Shown: positions 26,714-35,371, counted from the first letter of the stretch. The stretch: 46,680 nucleotides of DNA from Patescibacteria group bacterium (GCA_018826905.1 JAHJYC010000005.1:1-46680), one strand, 5' to 3'. Numbers and translations: made by a program. Notes: generated by a model not told the origin, from the letters alone.

Positions 26714-27772
26714 ATGGCTTCTGCAAACCAGAAATTCGTTTTAGTAACGGGAGGGTGTGGATTTATGGGGTCACACTTTGTCCGGCTTCTATACAAAAAG
26801 TACCCCAACTATACGATAGTAAATTTGGACTTACTTACCTATGCTGGTAATCAAGAAAACCTGAAGGATGTAGATGAGTGTGAAAAAGCCTTACCGGAAG
26901 ACGAAAGAAGGTACATTGAAGTCGTGGGAGATGTGTGTGACGAGAAGTTAGTTAACAATCTATTTAATGAATACAATTTTGATCTTGTAGTTCATTTTGC
27001 TGCAGAGTCACATGTTGACCGGTCAATATTCAATTTCGGAGATTTTATAAGAACAAATATAGAAGGCACTCGCGTTATTCTTGAGGCAGTTAAAAGATAC
27101 AAGGTACCGCAGACCATACATATATCTACGGACGAGGTGTACGGAAACGTACCAGAGGGACTCTCAACAGAGGGCTCTCCTTTAAACCCCTCTAGCCCGT
27201 ATGCTGCATCAAAGACGGCAGGGGATATGTTGGCAAGAACGTATGCAACAATTTATGGCATTCCTCTAGCAATAGTTAGAAGCTCAAATAATTACGGTAC
27301 TTTCCAGTATCCAGAAAAACTCATTCCGTTAACTATTACTAATCTATTGAACGATGAGAAAATACCTGTACATGGAGAGGGTCAACATATTCGGAGTTGG
27401 CTGCATGTAGAAGATTTCTGCGATGCCGTGGACAGGATTGCCCACTCAAATTTTGATTTTTCTATATACAACCTTACTGGGGAACACAGGTCTAATCTTC
27501 AAGTAATTGAGCAAATCGCGAATTGTCTTGATAAAAACCATCTAGATTATATCGAGCACGTCCATGATAGACCATCAGCAGACTTAAGGTACGCGCCAGA
27601 CGCGTCAAAAATTAAGAAAGAGCTTGGATGGGAAGCAACACATGAATTCTCTGATTCTTTAGGGGCTGTAGTTGATTGGTATAAAAATAATGAGAAGTGG
27701 TGGAAAGATATACGTTCCAAAGGAGAATTCTTAGACCACTATGAAAAACAATCAAAAGCACGTTGGTACTAA
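26714..27772 (+). CDS. rmlB: dTDP-glucose 4,6-dehydratase
   Basis: 352 residues, the usual RmlB length. It converts dTDP-glucose to dTDP-4-keto-6-deoxyglucose, the common precursor of deoxysugars. Motifs: VTGGCGFMGSHFVRLL (NAD binding), NLDLLTYAGNQENL, FAAESHVDRSI (~95), the active site STDEVYG (~138) and YAASK (~165), RSSNNYGTFQYPEKLIPL and GQHIRSWLHVEDFC. The nucleotide (dTDP rather than CDP) is inferred from the LDLLTYAGN and STDEVYG forms. rmlA, rmlC and rmlD are not in this window. The product could feed the RfbH-like 3-dehydratase just upstream. Confidence 0.92.
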   Translation: MASANQKFVLVTGGCGFMGSHFVRLLYKKYPNYTIVNLDLLTYAGNQENLKDVDECEKALPEDERRYIEVVGDVCDEKLVNNLFNEYNFDLVVHFAAESHVDRSIFNFGDFIRTNIEGTRVILEAVKRYKVPQTIHISTDEVYGNVPEGLSTEGSPLNPSSPYAASKTAGDMLARTYATIYGIPLAIVRSSNNYGTFQYPEKLIPLTITNLLNDEKIPVHGEGQHIRSWLHVEDFCDAVDRIAHSNFDFSIYNLTGEHRSNLQVIEQIANCLDKNHLDYIEHVHDRPSADLRYAPDASKIKKELGWEATHEFSDSLGAVVDWYKNNEKWWKDIRSKGEFLDHYEKQSKARWY

Positions 27773-27817
27773 TTTTTAAATTTTAGATTGAGAGAACATC
27801 CTTGATGTAATAAATAG

Positions 27818-27823
27818 TATACT
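27818..27823 (+). promoter_or_regulatory. -10 box TATACT, leaderless start
   Basis: TATACT ends 9 bases before the ATG at 27833, in the 60-base gap after rmlB. Confidence 0.65.
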
Positions 27824-27832
27824 GTTCACACC

Positions 27833-29977
27833 ATGAAACAAGCCGCATTCTGGACCGCAGTAGTTGCACTTTTTGCAGTACCGTTCCTCCCTTTATATGT
27901 AGAAAGTCAGCTGTATTTCCCATTTATAACCGGCAAGGGGTTTGCCTTCCGTATTCTTGTTGAGATAGCGCTCGGTGCCTGGGTGCTTCTAGCTCTTATG
28001 GATAAGGAATACCGCCCGCGTTTTTCCTGGCTACTCGCGCTCTTTGGGGGGCTCGTAGCATGGATGGCAATAGCAAATACGTTTGGAGTAAATCCACTTA
28101 AGGCCTTTTGGAGTAACTACGAGCGCATGGATGGATGGATAATGCTTATCCATGTTTTTGCATTCTTTGTAGTTGCAGGAAGTATATTAGTGAAGAACAA
28201 ATTGTGGGATAAGTGGTGGCTTACCTTTGTTGGTGCCTCAGCACTTACAACCATAATTGCGCTATTCCAGCTCGCAGGACTTGGAGAAATTCATCAAGGG
28301 GGAGTTCGTGTTGATGCATCATTTGGAAACGCAGCATACCTAGCTGCGTACCTTTTGTTTACGATTGCCATTTCTTTGTGGCAGGCAAGCAAGAGACAGG
28401 GATGGATGAGATACGCACTCATCGCACTTGCTGTGGTTCAAGTATTTATAGTATTTGAGACAGAGACACGCGGTGCAATTCTTGGGCTCGTAGGAGGTGC
28501 ACTCGTTGCAATGACACTCGTGGCACTTGGTTCAGGAAAGCGAGTAAGGCGTATTGCGCTTGGGGGACTCTTCGGGCTCATTCTAATTATAGGAGGATTC
28601 ATTGCAGTTAAAGACACAGAGTTTATTAGAAATGAGCCAGCACTTGCTCGCATTGCGTCTATATCTGTCAAAGAGCTCGGAACTCGTCTAACTGTATGGA
28701 ACATGGCCCGTCAGGGGGTTATGGATGATCCTATAACAGGATGGGGCCAGGAAGGCTTCAATCAGGTATTTAATACCTACTACGAGCCCTCTATGTATAG
28801 ACAGGAGGCTTGGTTTGATAGGGCACACAATACGTATCTAGACTGGCTTGTAGCAGGGGGAATTCCAGCATTCCTGTTGTTCGTCTCACTTCTTCTCTAT
28901 CTGCTTTGGAGTTTATATCACAGAAGCGAAACTCCTTTGGAACGCGCGCTTCTTATCGGAGTTCTCTCTGCGTATGGCATCCAAGCACTCGTGGTGTTTG
29001 ATAACTTGTTTACGTATGTGCCACTCGCAGCGATTCTTGCATACGTACATGGACGCACGTCGCGCCCAATTGAAAAACTACAGGCACTTCCTGAACTAAA
29101 AGAGCAGCAACTCGCCATTGCAGGACCGGTAGTGTTCGTAGCGACGGCGGTGCTTATCTGGGTTGTTAATGTCCCTGGCATTAGGGCAGCGCACCATCTC
29201 ATATACGCTATCTCAAGCCTTCCGCAAGGACATTCAGAAAACCTTAAGTATTTTGAGTTGGCTATAGCAGATAATTCTTTTGCAACACAGGAAATTCGTG
29301 AGCAATTTGGATTCTTCTCAATGAAAGTCTCTTCATCACCTGAAGCAACAGATGAGTTTAAAACACTTGTTACGACCAGGGCAGTAGAGGAATTACAAAA
29401 GGAAGTGGATCGAGTGCCTACTGATGCGCGACTCCGGTTGCAGCTTGCGAGTGCCTACGAAAGTGCTGGCGACTTGCAAGGCGCCCTTACAGAGTTGAAC
29501 GAAGCAATGCGACTTACTCCAAAGAAGCAAAACATCATGGTGCACACAGGCTTGTTGCTTGTAGAAAACGGATTTCCTGAGCAAGGACGAGAACTCCTTC
29601 ACAAGGCGTATGAGCTAGACACTTCTTTTGAAGAACTAGGTATCGTTGCAGCTGCGGGAGACATTTTGGGTGGAGAGATGGCTATAGGGAAAGCATTGTT
29701 ACAGGAAGCAGTTGGAACAACGACACCAGATAACGACACAATCTTCTATGCGTACTACCAAGCAAAGCAGTACCCAGAACTCATTGCTGTAGCAAAGGCA
29801 AAGGTTGCCAGCTCAGAGGGCTCTGCAGATGCGAGATATCGTCTTGCGCAAGCGTATGCGGCAGCAAGACAGTTTGAGCTCGCACGAAGGGAAATATTAG
29901 CTACGATTGTCGCGCACCCAGAGACACGAACAAAAGGAGAAGCTCTTATGAGTCAGATATTTACTCCAGCGCAATGA
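27833..29977 (+). CDS. O-antigen ligase/polymerase with TPR tail
   Basis: 714 residues. Residues ~1-450 have about 12 membrane helices. The Wzy/WaaL (O-antigen ligase) domain shows in the loop and helices at ~283-365: RLTVWNMARQGVMDDPITGWGQEGF, then RAHNTYLDWLVAGGIPAFLLF, with the conserved His in AHNTYLDW. Residues ~520-710 are soluble and contain TPR-like repeats (ARLRLQLASAYESAGDLQGALTELNEAMRLTP, then LLVENGFPEQGRELLHKAYEL). The enzyme should polymerise or attach the flipped glycan on the outer face; the TPR part may recruit a partner. It starts its own leaderless transcript and overlaps murB by four bases. Confidence 0.9.
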   Translation: MKQAAFWTAVVALFAVPFLPLYVESQLYFPFITGKGFAFRILVEIALGAWVLLALMDKEYRPRFSWLLALFGGLVAWMAIANTFGVNPLKAFWSNYERMDGWIMLIHVFAFFVVAGSILVKNKLWDKWWLTFVGASALTTIIALFQLAGLGEIHQGGVRVDASFGNAAYLAAYLLFTIAISLWQASKRQGWMRYALIALAVVQVFIVFETETRGAILGLVGGALVAMTLVALGSGKRVRRIALGGLFGLILIIGGFIAVKDTEFIRNEPALARIASISVKELGTRLTVWNMARQGVMDDPITGWGQEGFNQVFNTYYEPSMYRQEAWFDRAHNTYLDWLVAGGIPAFLLFVSLLLYLLWSLYHRSETPLERALLIGVLSAYGIQALVVFDNLFTYVPLAAILAYVHGRTSRPIEKLQALPELKEQQLAIAGPVVFVATAVLIWVVNVPGIRAAHHLIYAISSLPQGHSENLKYFELAIADNSFATQEIREQFGFFSMKVSSSPEATDEFKTLVTTRAVEELQKEVDRVPTDARLRLQLASAYESAGDLQGALTELNEAMRLTPKKQNIMVHTGLLLVENGFPEQGRELLHKAYELDTSFEELGIVAAAGDILGGEMAIGKALLQEAVGTTTPDNDTIFYAYYQAKQYPELIAVAKAKVASSEGSADARYRLAQAYAAARQFELARREILATIVAHPETRTKGEALMSQIFTPAQ

Positions 29978-30987
29978 TCCTAAGAGAGAACATATTACTT
30001 AAAGACTTGACTACACTTCGCGCGGGAGGAGCTGCTCGGTATGTTGTTGAGTGTACAGATGAAGCGTCTGTACGAGAGGCTGTAGCCTTTGCAAAAGAGA
30101 AGGATCTTCCTTTTGCGGTCCTTGGCCAAGGAAGCAATGTCCTTGCAAGTGATGAGGGATTTCCTGGAGTTGTTTTATTGATGAACATACAAGGGATAGA
30201 GACAAAAGTAGAAGGAGACAAGGTTACGCTCGTATCAGGCTCAGGGGTATCGTGGGATTCTTTGGTAAGGGAAGCAGCACAAAAGAATCTATGGGGAATA
30301 GAGAACCTTGCCGGTATCCCAGGAACTGTAGGGGCAGCTCCTGTGCAGAACATTGGGGCGTATGGCATGGAGATTAAAGAAACACTTGCATGGGTTGAAG
30401 TACTTAATACAAAGACGGGGAATATTGAGTACATACAAAATGCAGACTGCGGATTTGGATACAGAGACAGCCGTTTTAAACATGAGCCCTGGCTCGTTAT
30501 TCTGCGCGCCGCGTTCACGCTCTCAGTGAAAGGAGAACCGCGCATTGGATACGCAGACCTCGCTCGCTGCAAGGATGAGGGAGTGGACCTGTCTAGTCCT
30601 CTCGCTATTGGAGAAGCAGTGCGCACTGTTCGTAGTAAGAAGTTCCCAGATCTCGCAGTAGAGGGAACTGCAGGATCATTTTTTAAGAATCCAATTGTGT
30701 CTCACGAAAAGCATGCTGAACTGGCACAACGATACGGAGCAGTACCAAGTTTCCCTGTTGAAGGAGGAATAAAAATTCCACTAGCTTTTATTTTGGATCG
30801 CGTACTTGGCTTGCGCGGACACTCAGAAGGAAAAGTTTCTCTTTTCGGAAATCAACCGCTCGTACTTGTTGCGCATGACTCTGCGTCTGCAAAAGAGATT
30901 GATGCATTCGCACATAGCATCGCAAAAAAAGTTTTTGTTGAAACAGGAATTGATATTGAAAGAGAGGTAAGACATTTTCCTGCGTAA
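29974..30987 (+). CDS. murB: UDP-N-acetylenolpyruvoylglucosamine reductase
   Basis: 337 residues, type I MurB size (E. coli 342). It reduces the enolpyruvyl group to make UDP-MurNAc, using NADPH and FAD. Motifs: LTTLRAGGAARYVVEC, LGQGSNVLASDEGFPGVVL (FAD phosphate binding, ~49), GIPGTVGAAPVQNIGAYG (~112), GYRDSRFK (~156) and GSFFKNP (~231) with the catalytic Ser. The stop of the upstream ligase overlaps the ATG, tying peptidoglycan precursor synthesis to the glycan locus rather than to murD-murC 23 kb away. Confidence 0.95.
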   Translation: MILRENILLKDLTTLRAGGAARYVVECTDEASVREAVAFAKEKDLPFAVLGQGSNVLASDEGFPGVVLLMNIQGIETKVEGDKVTLVSGSGVSWDSLVREAAQKNLWGIENLAGIPGTVGAAPVQNIGAYGMEIKETLAWVEVLNTKTGNIEYIQNADCGFGYRDSRFKHEPWLVILRAAFTLSVKGEPRIGYADLARCKDEGVDLSSPLAIGEAVRTVRSKKFPDLAVEGTAGSFFKNPIVSHEKHAELAQRYGAVPSFPVEGGIKIPLAFILDRVLGLRGHSEGKVSLFGNQPLVLVAHDSASAKEIDAFAHSIAKKVFVETGIDIEREVRHFPA

Positions 30988-31000
30988 AGTTTTTTAAAAC

Positions 31001-31009
31001 TTATCCACA
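31001..31009 (+). promoter_or_regulatory. Isolated DnaA-box-like 9-mer
   Basis: TTATCCACA matches the DnaA-box consensus exactly, in the AT-rich 164-base gap after murB. Only one perfect copy is seen here; a weaker match (CTATCCACA) lies near 39304. Without a box cluster or dnaA nearby this is not evidence of an origin. The rest of this gap is A/T-rich with no other recognised feature. Confidence 0.3.
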
Positions 31010-31151
31010 CATTTTATTTTTCTGTAATAAAAAACACTAACAAAGAGCAATAATATTCTATAGCGCACATCAGTAAGAAATTTTTTTCACAAAAAGTTTT
31101 TTACTGGGTGGGTCGACAATACCAGTCATAGAAATTCAAAAACATAGACCT

Positions 31152-31364
31152 ATGGCAGCAAAGAAAAAGACCGCCCGCAAGACTGTAAAGAAGGCAGCTC
31201 CTAAGAAGCGAGCAGCAAAGAAGACAGTTAAGAAGACGGTAAAGAAGGCAGCAAAGAAAACTGTAAAGAAGGCAGCTCCTAAGAAGCGAGCAGCAAAGAA
31301 GACAGTTAAGAAAGCCGCTCCAAAGAAGGCAGCAAAGCGCAAGCCAGCTAAGAAGCGCAAATAG
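31152..31364 (+). CDS. Histone H1-like Lys/Ala-rich protein
   Basis: 70 residues made almost only of Lys, Ala, Thr, Val, Pro and Arg in repeats such as KKAAPKKRAAKKTVKK. It resembles the C-terminal tail of eukaryotic histone H1 and bacterial H1-like proteins (for example Chlamydia Hc2 and AlgP tails) that bind DNA or RNA nonspecifically. It has no globular domain. A 53-base exact direct repeat lies inside the gene. A terminator follows directly. It probably binds nucleoid DNA or is ribosome/RNA-associated; the sequence does not decide. The opposite strand is also open but only because the repeat is simple. Confidence 0.88.
   Translation: MAAKKKTARKTVKKAAPKKRAAKKTVKKTVKKAAKKTVKKAAPKKRAAKKTVKKAAPKKAAKRKPAKKRK
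31182..31312 (+). repeat. 53-base direct repeat inside the H1-like gene
   Basis: 31182-31234 is repeated exactly at 31260-31312, a period of 78 bases (26 codons). Identity at the DNA level, not only at the protein level, points to a recent duplication or to ongoing repeat length change. Confidence 0.9.
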
Positions 31365-31384
31365 TCCCTTTAAATAGGAACGAT

Positions 31385-31414
31385 GTAAAAGCCTCCCGAA
31401 AGGGAGGCTTTTAC
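31385..31414 (+). terminator. Terminator between H1-like gene and secA
   Basis: GTAAAAGCCTCCC (31385-31397), loop GAAA, GGGAGGCTTTTAC (31402-31414): a 13 bp perfect stem with A-rich and T-rich bases. It lies three bases before the secA promoter. Confidence 0.88.
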
Positions 31415-31416
31415 GG

Positions 31417-31431
31417 TATAGTGCCCATACT
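31417..31431 (+). promoter_or_regulatory. secA promoter -10 candidates
   Basis: TATAGT (31417-31422) and CATACT (31426-31431) precede the ATG at 31440 by 17 and 8 bases. The first would give a leader of about 10 bases, the second a leaderless transcript. No Shine-Dalgarno site. Confidence 0.5.
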
Positions 31432-31439
31432 CTCTCTAT

Positions 31440-33971
31440 ATGCCAAAACTTCTAGATAAACTCTTCGCCAAGAACCAATCAGGGTCCTTTATTAAGGCAG
31501 CGCAGCCTGTAGTTGCGTTTGCAAATACGCTCTCAGACGAGTTTGAGAAACTCTCCGATGCAGACCTTAAGGCACGTCTCGCACAGGTTAAAGAGCGAAC
31601 TAAAGGAAAACCAGAATCAGATAAGGACATTGCAGAGGTGTTTGCGCTTGTGCGCGAGGCCTCACGCAGGACGCTTAAAGAGCGACACTATGATGTACAG
31701 CTCATTGGAGGATTAGTGCTCGGAAAAGGAAAGATTGCAGAGATGCGTACGGGAGAAGGAAAGACGCTTGTGGCAACACTACCGGTGACGCTATACGCTC
31801 TCTCAGGAAAGGGAGTACATGTGGTTACCGTAAATGATTATCTCGCACGACGTGATGCTGCGTGGATGGGACAGGTGTACGATTGTCTCGGCTTGTCGGT
31901 TGGAGTGGTGACCTCGGGAGGTGCCTATATATATGACGCGACACATGTCCCATCTTCAGAAGACGAAACCAGAGATGAAGAGGGATCATTTAAAGTCTTC
32001 TACGATTATTTGCGTCCGGCCACGAAGCAAGAAGCGTATGCAGCAGATGTTACCTACGCTACCAACAACGAACTCGGCTTTGATTACTTGAGAGACAATA
32101 CTGCGTACGACGCATCACAAATAGTGCAGCGCGGACATCACTACGCTGTTGTGGACGAGATTGACTCCATTCTTATTGATGAGGCGCGTACTCCGCTCAT
32201 CATCTCAGGCCCCGCAGCAGAAGCAGCGGGTCTCTATGAGCGGTTTTCAGGCATCGTGCACTCCTTTGTAAGAGATGAAGACTATGTCGTAGATGAGAAA
32301 CAAAGAGCAGTACAGATAACAGAGCAAGGAATACAGAAGGCAGAGAAGGCTCTTGGTATAGATAACTTGTACTCAGAGGGAGGCATGAAGTATGCGCACC
32401 ATCTAGATACTGCAGTGCGTGCGAAGGCCCTTTTCAGTAAAGATAAAGAATACGTCGTTAAAGACGGAGAGGTGGTTATAGTGGATGAATTTACCGGACG
32501 TCTACAGCCAGGACGTCGTTGGAGCGAAGGGTTGCATCAAGCAATGGAAGCAAAAGAAGGGACTCCTATTCAGAAGGAGACTAGGACCTATGCTTCAGTA
32601 ACGTTCCAGAATTATTTCCGTATGTATGAGGCGGTGGCGGGTATGACCGGTACCGGTGTTTCTTCAGAGGAGGAGTTCTTTACCGTGTACGGACTTGAGG
32701 TAGTGCGTATTCCTACCCATCGTCCTATCGCACGAAAGGACTATGACGATCTCATCTTCCAGACAGCACAAGGTAAGTACAAGGCACTGGCGGCACATAT
32801 AAAAAATATTCATGAGACAGGACAGCCAGTTCTTATTGGAACAGTCTCTATTGAAGATAACGAAGTGGTGAGTTCGTACCTAACAAAGGCAGGGGTGCCA
32901 CACGAAGTATTGAACGCAAAGAATCATGAGCGCGAAGGAGAGATTATTGCACAAGCAGGACGTAAGGGAGGAGTAACCGTTGCGACAAACCTCGCTGGAC
33001 GTGGTGTTGATATTAAGCTCGGTGGAGCAGTCACAACACAAGAGGAGCGAGAAGAAATCCGTAGCGTCGGCGGACTTGCGGTTATTGGTACTGAGCGTCA
33101 TGAGGCGCGTCGTATTGATGATCAGTTGCGAGGACGCTCCGGACGTCAGGGAGATCCAGGAGAGACGAGATTCTACGTGTCTCTGGAAGACAAGCTTATG
33201 CGTGTCTTCGCGTCAGACATGGTGAAGAAAGTCATGGGATCTTTCAAGATTCCTGAAGATGAACCAATTCAAAGCTCTCTCATAACGCGAGCACTTGAGA
33301 CAGCACAGAAGCGTATTGAAGGATTTAACTTTGACTCTAGAAAGCAGGTACTTGCCTATGACGATGTGCTTAACTCCCAACGCCTCTCTATCTATAAAGA
33401 GCGAAGGACTGCACTTCTTGGAACAAACGAAGAGATTGAGGCACTTATCTACTCAATGGTGGCAGGGAATAAGGAAGCCGAGACTGCCTTTGCTTCTAAG
33501 AAGGAAGAGTTTGGTGACGAAGTATTTGCCGTACTTATGCGCAGACTGCTCCTACAAGTAACTGATGCATTCTGGCTTGAACACCTTGAGACGATGGACT
33601 ACCTTCGTCGCTCAGTCTCTTTGCGTGCTTACGGACAAAGAGACCCGCTCATTGAGTACAGAAAGGAAGGACTCGCACGTTTCAAGCATATGCAGGCGTC
33701 AGTGCAAGCCTCAGTTGCTGAAGCAATTTCCCGCATTCGTCCTGCTGACGATGCACGCATCCGCGCTGAGGAAGAGAAGACAAGAGCAAAACTCGTTGCC
33801 GCCTCAGAAGGAGGAGAGGCTCCTCTAGAACAAAAGCCGATCGTGCATACGCACACCTATGGCAGGAATGACGAGGTAACAATACAAAAAGGAGAAGAAA
33901 CTCAAACGCTTAAGTACAAGAAGGCGGAGGCTCTGCTTAATGAGGGGTGGGAGATTGTTACGAAGTCTTAA
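31440..33971 (+). CDS. secA: Preprotein translocase subunit SecA
   Basis: 843 residues. SecA is the ATPase that drives secretory proteins through SecYEG. Motifs: MRTGEGKTLVATLPVTLYAL (Walker A, ~100), TVNDYLARRDAAWMGQVY, TNNELGFDYLRDN, VDEIDSILIDEARTPLIISG (Walker B, ~239), MTGTG (~403), TNLAGRGVDIKLGG (~518) and QLRGRSGRQGDPG (~563). An acidic insertion of about 30 residues (around YDATHVPSSEDETRDEEGSF, ~163) splits nucleotide-binding domain 1 between two conserved blocks. The C-terminal zinc-binding CxCx8C(H/C) motif, which binds SecB or the ribosome, is missing; the tail is HTHTYGRNDEVTIQKGEE. The gene overlaps the convergent aspartate kinase by 14 bases. Confidence 0.96.
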   Translation: MPKLLDKLFAKNQSGSFIKAAQPVVAFANTLSDEFEKLSDADLKARLAQVKERTKGKPESDKDIAEVFALVREASRRTLKERHYDVQLIGGLVLGKGKIAEMRTGEGKTLVATLPVTLYALSGKGVHVVTVNDYLARRDAAWMGQVYDCLGLSVGVVTSGGAYIYDATHVPSSEDETRDEEGSFKVFYDYLRPATKQEAYAADVTYATNNELGFDYLRDNTAYDASQIVQRGHHYAVVDEIDSILIDEARTPLIISGPAAEAAGLYERFSGIVHSFVRDEDYVVDEKQRAVQITEQGIQKAEKALGIDNLYSEGGMKYAHHLDTAVRAKALFSKDKEYVVKDGEVVIVDEFTGRLQPGRRWSEGLHQAMEAKEGTPIQKETRTYASVTFQNYFRMYEAVAGMTGTGVSSEEEFFTVYGLEVVRIPTHRPIARKDYDDLIFQTAQGKYKALAAHIKNIHETGQPVLIGTVSIEDNEVVSSYLTKAGVPHEVLNAKNHEREGEIIAQAGRKGGVTVATNLAGRGVDIKLGGAVTTQEEREEIRSVGGLAVIGTERHEARRIDDQLRGRSGRQGDPGETRFYVSLEDKLMRVFASDMVKKVMGSFKIPEDEPIQSSLITRALETAQKRIEGFNFDSRKQVLAYDDVLNSQRLSIYKERRTALLGTNEEIEALIYSMVAGNKEAETAFASKKEEFGDEVFAVLMRRLLLQVTDAFWLEHLETMDYLRRSVSLRAYGQRDPLIEYRKEGLARFKHMQASVQASVAEAISRIRPADDARIRAEEEKTRAKLVAASEGGEAPLEQKPIVHTHTYGRNDEVTIQKGEETQTLKYKKAEALLNEGWEIVTKS

Positions 33972-35301
33972 GAGACTCCATATAGTCGTATAAGAGGGGA
34001 ATTGCCTGAGGCAAGCTACTTGTTGCAACACCGATGATGATACTCGTACCGGTGCCGCTCTGCTCGTGCCAGTATATTTTCGGGTCAGAGGGAGTCTCTG
34101 TTTTAAGTGCCTCCAGTGCTTGAAGGAGACCTCCAATTACTTTTGGATGAGACCCAAGATGGGTTCCAACAACACAGATACTTGCCAGGTTTTCTGTTAC
34201 TTTCACTTCAGCGCGGCACGCCTTTTTTATAGCCTCTACAACTTCAGCAGTATTACCAGCAAGCTCTTTGTTACGCACGACGAGAGAGAGTACGTTCTTT
34301 CCTGTGGCTATATGGTCATACGCAATACTAAAGTCGCTCAGTACGCCTAGGAGCTTGAAAGTAAAATGCCGGGAGGCGTTCATACCAGCACGTTCAAGTT
34401 CAAACATCGTGAAGTCTTTTTCTTCACCTATACCAATGAGTACCTGGTCTGAGATAATTCGTGGATCGTCTTCTGGAACAATATAGGTATCAGGGGAGTC
34501 CTCCGGGCTGGTGACGCTAAAAATGCGTACAGGGATACGTGGACCTTGCAGGAGAGAGATTGCCTGGTCATGAAGCACTGACTCTCCTCTGTAGGTCATT
34601 TCTTCGGCCTGGCCGTATGTGAGCACTCGTATTGGTTGTTGTGGAGCTTCAACGAGTGTTGGATTTGCTGGGAAGATACCGGCAACATCTTTTCCGACTT
34701 CGTATAAGTCCGCCTGCGCAATAACAGCAATGCATGCGCCTGTAATATCAGACCCGTCACGGGGAAGTAGCCATACCTTTCCGTTCTGATCCTTTCCGTA
34801 AAATCCTGGGATTACTGCTCGCTCAGGGAGACTGAGATCAGCAGGTCTGTCTATGAACCTTCCGTGTGTAGTGAAGCGAACAACATCGCCTGGATCAATA
34901 CAAGGCCACTTAAGAGCAGCAGAAAGTATTTGAGCAGACAGGTATTCGCCGCGACTCATAACAAACTCAAGAGCCCCTTCTGAGACCTCTCCCTGAAGCT
35001 GGTCAGAGATTGCAGTACAAGTAGTTTCAATTTCTTCTAACACTTCTTCTGAGAGAGAAAGTTCTTTTGCAATTGTTAAGAATCGTTCACGAACACGCTC
35101 AATATTCTCTGTACGGAGAGCAGGATCTTTTAGGGATGCAAGAAGATCAGTAACCTTTGTGTCGGCGCGATCTCTTTTCCCAGGAGCAGAGACTACTACA
35201 TATTTGCGCGCAGGGTCTTCATTGATAAGACGAACGGCACGAAGAAAACCTTCAGTGTCTGAAAGTACCGCTCCTCCCAACTTAGTTACAACGATGCGCA
35301 T
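33958..35301 (-). CDS. Aspartate kinase
   Basis: 447 residues. It phosphorylates aspartate, the first step towards Lys, Thr, Met and diaminopimelate. Family blocks are readable: IVVTKLGGAVL (KFGGTSV in most), VVSAPGKRDRADTKVTDLL, MSRGEYLSAQILSAAL, IPGFYGKDQNGKVWLLPRDGSDITGACIA, VGKDVAGIFPANPTLVEA and LTYGQAEEMTYRGESVLHDQAI. The C-terminal third (~310-447) looks like two ACT regulatory domains (LIGIGEEKDFTMFELERAGM, and ASICVVGTHLG). KLGGAV and PRDGSD differ from the common KFGGTS and GRGGSD, so activity should not be assumed. No other amino-acid pathway gene is in the window. A -10-like TATACA lies 12 bases upstream of the start on this strand. Confidence 0.88.
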   Translation of the reverse strand: MRIVVTKLGGAVLSDTEGFLRAVRLINEDPARKYVVVSAPGKRDRADTKVTDLLASLKDPALRTENIERVRERFLTIAKELSLSEEVLEEIETTCTAISDQLQGEVSEGALEFVMSRGEYLSAQILSAALKWPCIDPGDVVRFTTHGRFIDRPADLSLPERAVIPGFYGKDQNGKVWLLPRDGSDITGACIAVIAQADLYEVGKDVAGIFPANPTLVEAPQQPIRVLTYGQAEEMTYRGESVLHDQAISLLQGPRIPVRIFSVTSPEDSPDTYIVPEDDPRIISDQVLIGIGEEKDFTMFELERAGMNASRHFTFKLLGVLSDFSIAYDHIATGKNVLSLVVRNKELAGNTAEVVEAIKKACRAEVKVTENLASICVVGTHLGSHPKVIGGLLQALEALKTETPSDPKIYWHEQSGTGTSIIIGVATSSLPQAIPLLYDYMESLKTS

Positions 35302-35371
35302 ATCAGCTCAGTGTGTATAAGAAGGGCTAAAACGTCAATTGAGGAATACTAGGCGCCCCACCTATATATGG

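Noticed and set aside
31001-31151. Replication origin next to murB
   Set aside because: Only one good DnaA box, no cluster, no dnaA or dnaN nearby.
31136-31360. Minus-strand frame of 74 residues rich in Phe/Ala
   Set aside because: It is the mirror of the Lys/Ala repeat on the plus strand; the plus strand has the expected product and terminator.
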